DNA from: Henricia sp. BOLD:AAB3569
Taxonomy: Eukaryota; Echinodermata; Asteroidea; Spinulosida; Echinasteridae
Direction of reading: 5' to 3'
DNA: 64,000 nucleotides
Assembly (NCBI GenBank): GCA_037783545.1
Contig: JBBELK010000064.1
Location: 930,001-994,000, forward strand
Of this stretch, positions 1-11,089 are shown piece after piece. Position 1 is the stretch's first letter. Each line of letters starts with the position of its first letter. The translations under genes and the position numbers were made by a program. The notes under the pieces are model-generated. The model made no database searches, had not been told where the DNA came from, and worked only from the letters and a program-made list of their open reading frames with translations.

Positions 1-3000
1 CGAGCAGAAGTGTGTAAACTGCCGGGTAGAAAGAAAGGGGTACCAAGATGAATAAAAACTAGAGGTATGTCTGTTGATAACAGAGCATATGGCTTTCCGC
101 TTTTCTTTTTTTATATGTTTGTATGCATGTAAAACTGCATGCTGTATAATACTACATGTACACTTTGTACCATATAAATACATACTGTACATATACATGT
201 ACAATATGCACAGTGACAAGATTCAAAAATTCATAATAAATCAACAAATCATGCATGTCATACTAATGTAACTTGGTATGTTACATGTTAATGACCAGGT
301 CCAGGCACCTGATAGTTTTCAAGGTCATACGACCTTGGAGAAATGGAGAAAGTAAACGACCTTGGTTAATGTATACTTGAGGAACTCTTATTTGATTACG
401 TCATCGTGACGTCACAATATTTAGCTGATAATATACATTTGACCAATTCAAAATACGTTTTGGTCTTTTTTCAACTCGTCACTAGAGGGGGCTGTTTCGT
501 GTGACGACTTAACTTTTTGTATTTTTTGAATGCCCAAGGGGTCCTGAGACTAACACCGTTGACACGATCTCGGCATCGCTTACCAGTTTTAAATGACAAG
601 GCAGCCTCGTTTTCGACCAATAGGAAACAAGATTCAAGGTCAATGTCTCTGCATGAAATTTAGACCTTGGATAGTCATGACCAGTGCCGAAAGAATAAAG
701 ATTGTATCTCAAACGGTTCAATTTTTACAGATTTTTCAATTTGCAAGGCATTAAATTTCAGACACATGTAATCTAACACCTGGTGACGTCATCAAGATCT
801 AACCTCTTTGGTATAGTACTTTACTATGGGTTCCTTATTGTGACTAAGTTTGATGATGATCCAAGCTTTGCAAGCGACTCTTCTAGCACCGAGACAGACT
901 GTGTGCTTTGTCTATGGGATAGTGCAGATGTATGCATATTGTACATGCTTATGTACACTCGTATACATGTATATACTGCACTGTGTGTATGCTGTAGTAT
1001 AGGTTGCCAGATTCAAAAATTCATAACAAATCAACAAATGACGTCACACTAATGTGACTTGGTATGTTATATGTTAATGACCAAGTCTACGTCCCTGCTT
1101 GGTTTCAAGGTCATACGACCATTAGAGGAAGTGAACGACCTTGGCTAATGTATGCTGTACAAACGGGCTTATTTGATGACGTCATCGTTACGCCACCAAA
1201 TTTTGCTGCTAATATGCGTTAGACCAAGTCACAACAAACCTGAAACAAAATATTTGACCTTCATCGGCCGTTTCGTTCTCTAGATATAGCTGTTAAAAAG
1301 ATGCACGTTCAAGCGAGTGTAATTTGACACCTGGTGACGTCATCAAACTTTTGAAAGTATGGGCGTATTCACTGACCCTCAGTGAACATATGCACCAATT
1401 TTGGGCCAATTTGCAAAAACTTCGCCACAGACATCTCTTCAAAATGCGTTTTGGCCATTTTTCAACTTGCCACTAGAGGGCGCTTTTTCGTGTGACGACT
1501 TAACTTTTGGTATTTTTGTAATGCCCAAGGGGTCCCGAGACTAACAACGTTGACCCAATTTCGGTATCTGCTACCAGTTTTAAATGACAACGCAGCCTCG
1601 TTTTCGACCAATAGGAAGCAAGATTCAAGGTCATTGTCTCTGCATGAAATTTAGACATTGGATAGTCATGACCATTGCCGAAACAAAAATGTTTGTATCT
1701 CAAACGGTTGAATTTTTACAATTTTTTTAATTTTTAAGGCATTAAATTTCAGACACATGTAATCTGACCCCTGGTGACGTCATCAAGATGTAACCTCTTT
1801 GGTATAGTACTTTAGTATGGGTTCCTTATTGTGACCAAGTTTGATGATGATCCAAGCTTTGCAAGCGACCCTTCTAGCAGCGAGATAGACTATGTGCTTT
1901 GTCTATGGGAAATGGGGTAGTGCAGATGTATGGCGATTGTTCATGCTTATGTACACCCGTATATACTGCACTGTGTGTATGCTGTGGTATAGGTTGCCAG
2001 ATTCAAAAATTCATAACAAATCAACAAAGGACGTCACACTAATGTAACTTGGTATGTTATATGTTAATGACCACGTCTACGTCCCTGCTAGGTTTCAAGG
2101 TCATACGCCCATTAGAGGAAGTGAACGACCTTGGCAAATGTATGCTGCACAAACGGGCTTATTTGATGACGTCATCGTTACGCCACCAAATTTTGCTGCT
2201 AATATGCATTAGACCAAGTCACAACAAACCTAAAACACAAAATTTGACCTCCATCAGCCTTTTCGTTCTCTATATATAACCGTTAGAAGAACGCATGTTC
2301 AACTGAGTGTAATTTGACACCTGGTGACGTCATCAAACTTTTGAAGGTATGGGCATGTTCACTGACCCTCAGTGAACATATGCACCAATTTTGGGCCATT
2401 TTGCAAAAACTTCGCCACAGACATCTTTTCAAAATAGGTTTTGGCCATTTTTCAACTTGCCGCTAGAGGGCGCTCTTTCGTGTCACGACTTAACTTTTGG
2501 TATTTTTGGAATGCCCAAGAGGTCTTGAGACTAACACTTTTGACCCGATCTCTGTATCTGCTACCAGTTTTAAATGACAGGGCAGCCTCGTTTTCGACCA
2601 ATAGGAAGCAAGATTCAAGGTCAATGTCTGTGTATGAAATTTAGACCTTGGATAGTCATGACCATTGCCGAAAGAATAAAGTTTGTATCTCAAACGGTTG
2701 AATTTTTACAGAAGTTTCAATTTGAAGGCCATATATTTCAAACGCTTGTAATCTGACACCTGATGACGTCATCAAAATGTAAACACATTTGTGCAGTACT
2801 TCACTATGAGGTGATTGTTGTGACCAAGTTTGATGATGATCCGAGCTTTGCAAGTGACCGTTTTGCCAGGCCGAAAGACCATGCGCTTTGTCTATGGGGT
2901 TTTGGGAGAAGAATAAAAAAAGCTATAAAACTAGAGGTATGTCTGTTGATAACAGAGCATATGGCTTTCCGCTTTTCTTTTTTTATATGTTTGTATGCAT

Positions 3001-6000
3001 TTAAAACTGCATGCTGTATAATACTACATGTACACTTTGTACAATATAAATACATACCGTACATGTACATGTACAGTATGCACAGTGACAAGATTCAAAA
3101 ATTCATAATAAATCAACAAATCATGCATGTAATACTAATGTAACTTGGTATGTTACATGTTAATGACCAGGTCCAGGCACCTGATAGTTTTCAAGGTCAT
3201 ACGACCAATGGAGAAAGTAAACGACCTTGGTTAATGTATACTTGAGGAACTCTTATTTGATTACGTCATCGTGACGTCACAATATTTAGCTGATAATATA
3301 CATTTGACCAAGTCAAAATACGTTTTGGTCTTTTTTCAACTCGTCACTAGAGGGCGCTGTTTCGTGTGACGACTTAACTTTTTGTATTTTTTGAATGCCC
3401 AAGGGGTCCTGAGACTAACACCGTTGACACGATCTCGGCATCGCTTACCAGTTTTAAATGACAAGGCAGCCTCGTTTTCGACCAATAGGAAACAAGATTC
3501 AAGGTCAATGTCTGTGCATGAAATTTAGACCTTGGATAGTCATGACCAGTGCCGAAAGATTAAAGATTGTATCTCAAACGGTTGAATTGTTACAGATTTT
3601 TCAATTTGTAAGGCATTAAATTTCAGACACATGTAATCTGACACCTGATGACGTCATCAAGATCTAACCTCTTTGGTATAGTACTTTACTATGGGTTCCT
3701 TATTGTGACTAAGTTTGATGATGATCCAAGCTTTGCAAGCGACTCTTCTAGCACCGAGACAGACTGTGTGCTTTGTCTATGGGATAGTGCAGATGTATGC
3801 ATATTGTACATGCTTATGTACACTCGTATACATGTATATACTGCACTGTGTGTATGCTGTAGTATAGGTTGCCAGATTCAAAAATTCATAACAAATCAAC
3901 AAATGACGTCACACTAATGTAACTTGGTATGTTATATGTTAATGACCAAGTCTACGTCCCTGCTAGGTTTCAAGGTCATACGCCCATTAGAGGAAGTGAA
4001 CGACCTTGGCTAATGTATGCTGTACAAACGGGCTTATTTGATGACGTCATCGTTACGCCACCAAATTTTGCTGCTAATATGCGTTAGACCAAGTCACAAC
4101 AAACCTGAAACAAAATAGTTTACCTTCATCGGCCGTTTCGTTCTCTAGATATAGCTGTTAAAAGGATGCACGTTCAAGCGAGTGTAATTTGACACCTGGT
4201 GACGTCATCAAACTTTTGAAAGTATGGGCATATTCACTGACCCTCAGTGAACATATGCACCAATTTTGGGCCAATTTGCAAAAACTTCGCCACAGACACG
4301 ACCATTAGAGGAAGTGAACGACCTTGGCTAATGTATGCTGCACAAACGGGCTTATTTGATGACGTCATCGTTACGCCACCAAATTTTGCTGCTAATATGC
4401 ATTAGACTAAGTAACAACAAACCTAAAACACAAAATTTAACCTCCATCGGCCTTTTCGTTCTCTATATATAACCGTTAGAAGAACGCATGTTCAACTGAG
4501 TGTAATTTGATACCTGGTGACGTCATCAAACTTTTGAAAGTATGGGCATATTCACTGACCCTCAGTGAACATATGCACCAATTTTGGGCCAATTTGCAAA
4601 AACTTCGCCACAGACATCTCTTCAAAATGCGTTTTGGCCATTTTTCAACTTGCCGCTAGAGGGCGCTGTTTCGTGTGACGACTTAACTTTGGGTATTTTT
4701 GTAATGCCCAAGGGTTCCCGAGACTAACAACGTTGACCCAATTTCGGTATCTGCTACCAATTTTAAATGACAACGCAGCCTCGTTTTCGACCAATAGGAA
4801 GCAAGATTCAAGGTCATTGTCTCTGCATGAAATTTAGACATTGGATAGTCATGACCATTGCCGAAACAAAAATGTTTGTATCTCAAACGGTTGAATTTTT
4901 ACAGATTTTTGAATTTTTAAGGCATTAAATTTCAGCCACATGTAATCTGACCCCTGGTGACGTCATCAATATGTAACCTCTTTGGTATAGTACTTTAGTA
5001 TGGGTTCCTGATTGTGACCAAGTTTGATGATGATCCAAGCTTTGCAAGCGACCCTTCTAGCAGCGAGATAGACTATGTGCTTTGTCTATGGGAAATTGGG
5101 TAGTGCAGATGTATGCATATTGTTCATGCTTATGTACACCCGTATATACTGCACTGTGTGTATGCTGTGGTATAGGTTGCCAGATTCAAAAATTCATAAC
5201 AAATCAACAAAGGACGTCACACTAATGTAACTTGGTATGTTATATGTTAATGACCACGTCTACGTCCCTGCTAGGTTTCAAGGTCATACGCCCATTAGAG
5301 GAAGTGAAGGACCTTGGCAAATGTATGCTGCACAAACGGGCTTATTTGATGACGTCATCGTTACGCCACCAAATTTTGCTGCTAATATGCATTAGACTAA
5401 GTCACAACAAACCTAAAACACAAAATTTAACCTCCATCGGCCTTTTCGTTCTCTATATATAACCGTTAGAAGAACGCATGTTCAACTGAGTGTAATTTGA
5501 CACCTGGTGACGTCATCAAACTTTTGAAGGTATGGGCATGTTCACTGACCCTCAGTGAACATATGCACCAATTTTTGGCCAATTTGCAAAAACTTCGCCA
5601 CAGACATCTCTTCAAAATAGGTTTTGGCCATTTTTCAACTTGCCGCTAGAGGGCGCTCTTTTGTGTCACGACTTAACTTTTGGTATTTTTGGAATTCCCA
5701 AGAGGTCTTGAGACTAACACTTTTGACCCGATCTCTGTATCTGCTACCAGTTTTAAATGACAGGGCAGCCTCGTTTTCGACCAATAGGAAGCAAGATTCA
5801 AGGTCAATGTCTGTGTATGAAATTTAGACCTTGGATAGTCATGACCATTGCCGAAAGAATAAAGTTTGTATCTCAAACGGTTGAATTTTTACAGAAGTTT
5901 CAATTTGAAGGCCATATATTTCAAACGCTTGTAATCTGACACCTGATGACGTCATCAAAATGTAAACACATTTGTGCAGTACTTCATTATGAGGTGATTG

Positions 6001-6107
6001 TTGTGACCAAGTTTGATGATGATCCGAGCTTTGCAAGTGACCATTTTGCCAGGCCGAAAGACCATGCGCTTTGTCTATGGGGTTTTGGGAGAAGAATAAA
6101 AAAAGCT

Positions 6108-6110
<3 letters not shown>
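1..6110. repeat. Satellite-like array, ~1-kb units in a ~2.9-3.2-kb higher-order repeat
   Basis: Six diverged copies of a unit of about 990 bp can be followed by a shared block (GACTAACAC, then ACCAATAGG, then GATTCAAGGTCA) near 540, 1535, 2525, 3408, 4718 and 5710. Units 1-3 (about 61-2930) and units 4-6 (about 2933-6110) form two higher-order copies: blocks at 783 and 3648 differ by 2865 bp, blocks at 1500, 2049 and 2441 recur 3183 bp later. Each unit carries several TGACGTCA palindromes, usually as GGTGACGTCATCAA or GATGACGTCATC, and a TAGAGGGCGCT block. Short open frames here recur only because the DNA recurs; none has a codon signature or recognised domain. No gene is supported. Confidence 0.9.
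3985..4620. repeat. 318-bp local tandem duplication inside the satellite
   Basis: The block beginning CATTAGAGGAAGTGAACG at 3985 recurs at 4303, a 318-bp step. This exactly accounts for the change in offset between the two higher-order copies, from 2865 to 3183 bp. The extra copy is absent from the first higher-order copy. Confidence 0.8.
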
Positions 6111-6138
<28 letters not shown>

Positions 6139-6580
6139 GAACAGTTTCAAAGGCTTTCCGCAGGAGTGCGGAAAGCCAAAAAAAAAAAAAAAAAAAAAAA
6201 AATCAGAACAGTTTCAAAGGCTTTCCGCAGGAGTGCGGAAAGCCAAAAAGAAAAAAACTCCGAACGAAAACAATAGCTGTTTCGGCCCTACCGAAACAGC
6301 TAAAAACAAAATCAGAACAGTTTCAAAGGCTTTCCGCAGGATGCTGCTGCGGAAAGCCAATAAACGGGGAAAAAAATCAAAACGAAAACAAAGGCTTTTT
6401 CGCTGCAAGCGAAAAAGCCAAAAAATCAAAACGAAAACAAAGGCTTTTTCGTCCTAAACGAAAAAGCCAAAAAAATCAAAACGAAAACAAAGGCTTTTTC
6501 GTCCTAAACGAAAAAGCCAAAAAAAAAAAAGAAATCGTACGAGAGTAATAGGTGATCGGGCTGTTGGCCCGATCACCTAA
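6110..6580. repeat. A-rich array of eight perfect short hairpins
   Basis: Long A runs and A-rich spacers (AAATCAGAACAGTTTCAAA or AATCAAAACGAAAACAAA) separate eight perfect inverted repeats. Positions (stem length): 6152-6177 (11), 6219-6244 (11), 6275-6301 (11), 6328-6358 (12), 6393-6419 (11), 6442-6468 (11), 6492-6518 (11) and 6549-6579 (13), with loops of 4-7 nt. Stem arms are GGCTTTCCGCA (hairpins 1, 2 and 4), AGCTGTTTCGG (3), GGCTTTTTCGC (5), GGCTTTTTCGT (6 and 7) and TAGGTGATCGGGC (8). The arms differ between hairpins but remain perfectly complementary within each. On the minus strand each stem is followed by a T-rich stretch. The plus-strand lysine-rich open frame across it is an A-tract artefact. 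Function unknown. Confidence 0.9.
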
Positions 6581-8940
6581 CAAGTGCCATGAGCATTCCG
6601 TAAGATTGTAGTGTGCCCTGTCTCCTCCTACCAAAACACCACCACATTATGATGGTGGTACCAGCCTACATATCTCCGACTCGAAATGCTGACGGACTCT
6701 GACAAAAGTGGTCCTAGAAAACGTCCGATTGGGAAGCCGTTTAATGACCAAAATCATTCAAAATTCATATTCTTGGAGAAATATAAACATTTCAACAACT
6801 GAAGAAGTTTACCTTGGAAAAGCGCCGAACATCAGAAGAAATTTGAAGTTTGAATTCTTCTTTTTCGCGTAACTTTGCAACGGCTGAACCGACAAAGACA
6901 GAGGGTTTGTGAAGGCATCCTCTTCCGGAAAAACCCGAACTGGGCCCGACAGGGTACCGCGACTGCTCCCAATTGGTCAGAAAACACCGAGGGGCGAATC
7001 CGACTGAAGCCGGGCCGAGCCGAAAAACGGTGCCACGTGCAACCCACGGCTTTCCGGTGTCTCGCGGCCAATTTTTTCCCTGCACTGCTGCCTTTACATT
7101 TTAGCGCGTAACTTCGTAAGTACAAGTATGTTTTGGCTGAAATTTCGTTGGTTACCACTCTAGATACCCCTCACACTGTCGGTGAAATTTCATGATCACA
7201 GCATAAACAGAAATTGAGTTATGATTTTTCAAAAAATGTTCAACCTTTTTACTCTGTGTAACGGCGTGTATGTGTGTGCGTGTTCAACCAAATTCGTGAC
7301 GTCACTGACGTCTGTCTATAGGGTTCATGGTATTCTAGTATAACCTGTGATCAAATTTTACATATAACATTTGACACTAAATTGTATTACTACATGTAGT
7401 GTAAAATAGTGCTTGACACTGGGAAGTGAGGCGAGGTTCGAAGGTCAACACAGCAACGATAATGGCGGCGATCAAACTGCAAAGAACAAATATAGAGGCT
7501 TGCTAATAAATCACCTGTTTTATTGTTCATAATTATCATATCCGAATACAAAGGATGGAATGTTGTGAACTAGCTGCAACTTAGTATAGTAAAGTGTAGA
7601 TTAACAAACTCAAGAACTTCGGTAATGTGAAAGGATACACCCGTGCATTGTGTGGGTGCGCTTGTTCTCCCAAACAATCGTGGACGTTTTAGGGAGGTCT
7701 AACAATATCGTCCGCGATTGGCAAGCGAACGTCCGCGATTCGCTCCTGTACAAAACCAACGAGAGTAAGGAAAAATAGTTTATGTCCAAACAAAAGAGGA
7801 ACAAAGGGACGTCCGCGATTGTCAGTGAGTTCACACCCGGCTGTGTGTGTTGTGTGTGTGGTTTCTGCAAAAGGATAAACAAATAATTATATAGCCCAAG
7901 TATGCGGCGGTAAATGTACTAATGCAAGCACGCAATAAACGGGTACATGTAGCATAATGAAATTTTCTCCAGAAACTATAAATTTTAAATCTCTCAATTA
8001 TCGCAGAACTGGACGCAAATTGCTGTATCATTTAAGTCTATAAATGTCAATGAATAAGGCCATGTACTTACATTTCTCATAAACGCACGGAGAAGGGTGG
8101 AAAATTTGTGATTTGTTTGGAATACTTCGGCAATAAAACGTGGAACAAAAATGACATGTTTGGTAACGAAAACAGCTAACTACTGAGGGCGCCCGACTGA
8201 AACACCGTCCAGGGGTGGATTGCAATATATATATATTATTACCGTCTTAAGTCTGAGACACATCATATGCCCTAACTGAGTTTATGACATCTTAGCTACA
8301 ACACATTAAACAATGCCTTGCAATATCCAAAAGTTAGGACGTCTTAGCTAAGACATAAAAACTTGTGTCTTTACTGTTGTAGGCGGCGATTCAATAACAT
8401 TCGTGTGTTGGCATACCGTACCATCGCGCATATGCATTACATTACTTGCCTGCCGTACGTATGTACATTTTGTACGCGTGACAGTGGGGTGAAAAAGGCC
8501 CAGCTTGAATCTTGAATCTAAACTGAGTTTAAGAAAGACAAACTATCAAAAAATAAACTTTTGATCCTACAGTCACAATGCTCTTTTTGTCTGAATTGAG
8601 CAGGAAATTTCGAACAATTTTCTAAAGACGTACCGGTAACTTAGGACACATATTAGATGTCTTAAATTTGATGTGTCTTAGGACACAAGTTAGGCGCGAG
8701 GTCAAAATAGAAACGGATTGTGTACCGGTAAACGATTCGAGTTAATCCCTCTTTAAATCGTTTCTCTGTTGACAGAAAACTGTATGCCGGTTTGAAGGGA
8801 ACCGTTTCCAACTTGCTGGGTTGGTCGATTATTGACAGGTTTACAACTAGCCGCCTGCGCGAAGGGAACAAAAGGCTGCTATACTGGCCAACGACTTCAA
8901 AAGGAGCCGCCCGACCCTCCAGCTGGGCACACCCCAAAGC
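6581..8940. other. No gene recognised
   Basis: No coding region is convincing in either strand. The interval holds an 11-mer CGTCCGCGATT three times (7709, 7730, 7810) and short GT-rich runs. Between 8240 and 8690 there is a loose set of TAAGACACAT/GTGTCTTA words in both orientations, which could be the eroded ends of a MITE, but no clear terminal inverted repeat can be drawn. Confidence 0.5.
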
Positions 8941-9540
8941 ATGAATGGGTTGTGGTTAAACACCCTTGTTCGGGCAGTCAGGTGATAAACAGTGGCAGCT
9001 AGTCAGCCAGGAGTAGTCACACAATGGCCCGTAATCCGATAAGCTCTCTATTGTTCAGCGAACGTGGGCCGGGTTGAACATTGCCAATTCTACCTCGTTA
9101 TCGCATGGCACCTCGGCCTTACATGAGATTGCACCTGTCACCGGAATGTATCGTCACGCTTGAGAGCATCTATTGTAGTGAAACAAAAGAGGCCGTCTAT
9201 ATAACTGTGCCGACTGCACAGGCACACTCGGACGGCCACGAGTTCAAACAAACCTGCTCTGTGCACTTCCAGGACTTGCCTTCTTGAGTGTCACTCGGAT
9301 TGATTTTTGAGGGAAATGGAGTTGGTGTTTTGTCGGCACAGGGTCGTTTCTTGGCTTAATTCCAGCGAGGTTTCTGTCGTAAGTGTGCAGTTGGTAGACC
9401 AGTTATCTGAGCATTAATTAATTGTAGTGTAGGCCTATACTTAATTTAGAGTATTATATTAATTCGTGTATTATAGTAGTGTATTTACCTGCCAGGCGCA
9501 CTTTTGTAAATATAAATAATTCAAAGTAGGCGCGGACCAG
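8941..9540 (+). other. Possible 5' leader of the I-type LINE
   Basis: The 600 bp before ORF1 contain no recognised gene. The word GGCACACTC at about 9222 recurs immediately after the (AAAC)n tail at 15498, so it may be a target-site duplication placing the element's 5' end near 9231. A 9-bp match is weak, and the true end could lie elsewhere. Confidence 0.3.
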
Positions 9541-11010
9541 GTGCATAGTTTGCACAAGATGGCCACGTCCTACACGATGGAAAGTGATGATAACTTGTCG
9601 GATGAATGTAATGACCAATCTGACACGGATCACGAAAATCCGGTTAAAACAAGATCGTCCTTTGAAAAACTAATGAGCCAAGCTCAAAGCACATCTCCGA
9701 AACCGCAACGAAAACAGAAAAACCGAAAAAGACCGAACGAAAGTGACGAAGACCAATGCACAGAAGAAAATGACGAAGAGTTTGTACAATGGAAACCCAA
9801 AAGAAATACCAAAAAACAAGCCCGCTCTGACTACAGCCAATCAACTCTATATTGCGATCAGAAACTGAACCCCGCCACTGTAATATTTAAATCACCCGAC
9901 ACGACTCTCGCAAATATTAACCCACTCCGTCTAGCAAAAGCCCTAAACGAAATAGGCAAAGATTATATCATAAAGATAACAAAAATCCGTGATGGTGGCA
10001 TTGCTATCAAATGCCGCACACCGGCCCAAGCTGCTAAACTAAAAGGCATGTCTCAGTTGGGCCCGTGGGCGATAACCACAGAATACCCCAAAAACGAAAC
10101 ACAATGCCGTGGTGTAATCTCTGGCATTCCTGTTGACATAACAGAAGACGAAATTGCTGAAGCCCTGAAAGACCAAAATGTTACATATGCAAAACGACTT
10201 ATGCGTAAAATCAATGGGGATTTGGAAAAGTCTTTGTCTGTCTGTCTGACCTTCAGCCTTCGAACACTCCCAAAAGATGTCCAAATGGGATACGAAATCC
10301 ATTATGTTCGAACATATTTCCCACCAATAACCAGATGTTTCAAATGTCAGAGATTTGGCCACACTGCACCTAATTGTAAGAGTCACGTCAGGTGTGTCCG
10401 ATGCGGCGAACAATATGAGTTTGAAGAGTGCCCTAACAAAGACAACCCCAAATGCCTCAGATGCGGGGGCTCGCACTCGGCAGCTTACGCAGGCTGCAGT
10501 GAAATGAAGAAACAAAAGCAAATTCAGTATGAAAAAATCACGCTCAACGTCACTTATGCTGAAGCCGCAAAATCGGTACAATCAAAAACGCAGAACAGCT
10601 ACCACACACCTATATATGAAGAAATAAGACCAAAACCTACAGTATATGCAACAAAACAACAGAGAGAAAACACAAAGAAAGAAATAAAACAAGATGCCTC
10701 GACACAAACCGAAACCACACAACAAACCCAAACAGAAAACACACATGACAAACAAATTGAAGTCGGCCCTCAATTGGCCAAACTAATGCTTGGCACAATT
10801 CAAATATGCCGCAGTGACAAAATCAAAACAAAGGGTAAGGTGGAATATGCCATGAAGGATTTGTTCAGACAGGTGTTCGGTAGAGAACTATCGGGTGAAA
10901 TTTACAAGAAACACGACAGTCCTCTGGCATCATCCACCCAATCAAAACAAGAGAAATCGGAAAGTAAATCGGGGAAAAGAAACTCAAAGAAATTTACTCA
11001 ACCGGATTGA
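9541..11010 (+). CDS. LINE ORF1: nucleic-acid-binding gag-like protein
   Basis: An uninterrupted 489-residue frame. The first about 110 residues are acidic, then basic and lysine-rich. A middle region of about residues 115-235 (ending before YVRTYFPP) fits the position of the RNA-recognition-like domain of I and Jockey ORF1 proteins. Three zinc knuckles follow: CFKCQRFGHTAPNC at about 266-279, CVRCGEQYEFEECP near 285, and CLRCGGSHSAAYAGC near 303-317. The C-terminus is glutamine-, lysine- and threonine-rich and looks disordered. Proteins of this family bind the element RNA and form ribonucleoprotein particles for target-primed reverse transcription. ORF2 begins 79 nt downstream. The start used is the first Met; a second Met lies at residue 7. 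The protein looks intact, unlike ORF2. Confidence 0.85.
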   Translation: MHSLHKMATSYTMESDDNLSDECNDQSDTDHENPVKTRSSFEKLMSQAQSTSPKPQRKQKNRKRPNESDEDQCTEENDEEFVQWKPKRNTKKQARSDYSQSTLYCDQKLNPATVIFKSPDTTLANINPLRLAKALNEIGKDYIIKITKIRDGGIAIKCRTPAQAAKLKGMSQLGPWAITTEYPKNETQCRGVISGIPVDITEDEIAEALKDQNVTYAKRLMRKINGDLEKSLSVCLTFSLRTLPKDVQMGYEIHYVRTYFPPITRCFKCQRFGHTAPNCKSHVRCVRCGEQYEFEECPNKDNPKCLRCGGSHSAAYAGCSEMKKQKQIQYEKITLNVTYAEAAKSVQSKTQNSYHTPIYEEIRPKPTVYATKQQRENTKKEIKQDASTQTETTQQTQTENTHDKQIEVGPQLAKLMLGTIQICRSDKIKTKGKVEYAMKDLFRQVFGRELSGEIYKKHDSPLASSTQSKQEKSESKSGKRNSKKFTQPD

Positions 11011-11089
11011 TCAGCAAAAACACAGAAGGAATCCCAAACTAAGCCAATGGGTGACACAAATGGGCAGAGTATGGAGATAACACAATAAA

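Noticed and set aside
74-6036. Recurring small open frames in the satellite (VTKFDDDPSFASD and YWSKTRLPCHLKL types)
   Set aside because: They recur on both strands simply because the DNA is repeated, and differ by frameshifts between units.
5946-6548. 200-residue lysine-rich plus-strand open frame over the hairpin array
   Set aside because: It is produced by A runs (AAA = Lys) and enters from satellite DNA; no codon constraint or domain.
6110-6580. CRISPR-like array or bacterial contamination
   Set aside because: Spacers are A-rich and alike while stems vary, the reverse of CRISPR; the array is embedded in eukaryotic satellite.
6792-7158. Overlapping open frames of 78-108 residues on both strands
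   Set aside because: Arg/Phe/Ser-rich, mutually antisense, no recognised motif; chance frames in a GC-richer patch.
9081-9287. 68-residue open frame before LINE ORF1
   Set aside because: No domain or similarity; probably LINE leader.
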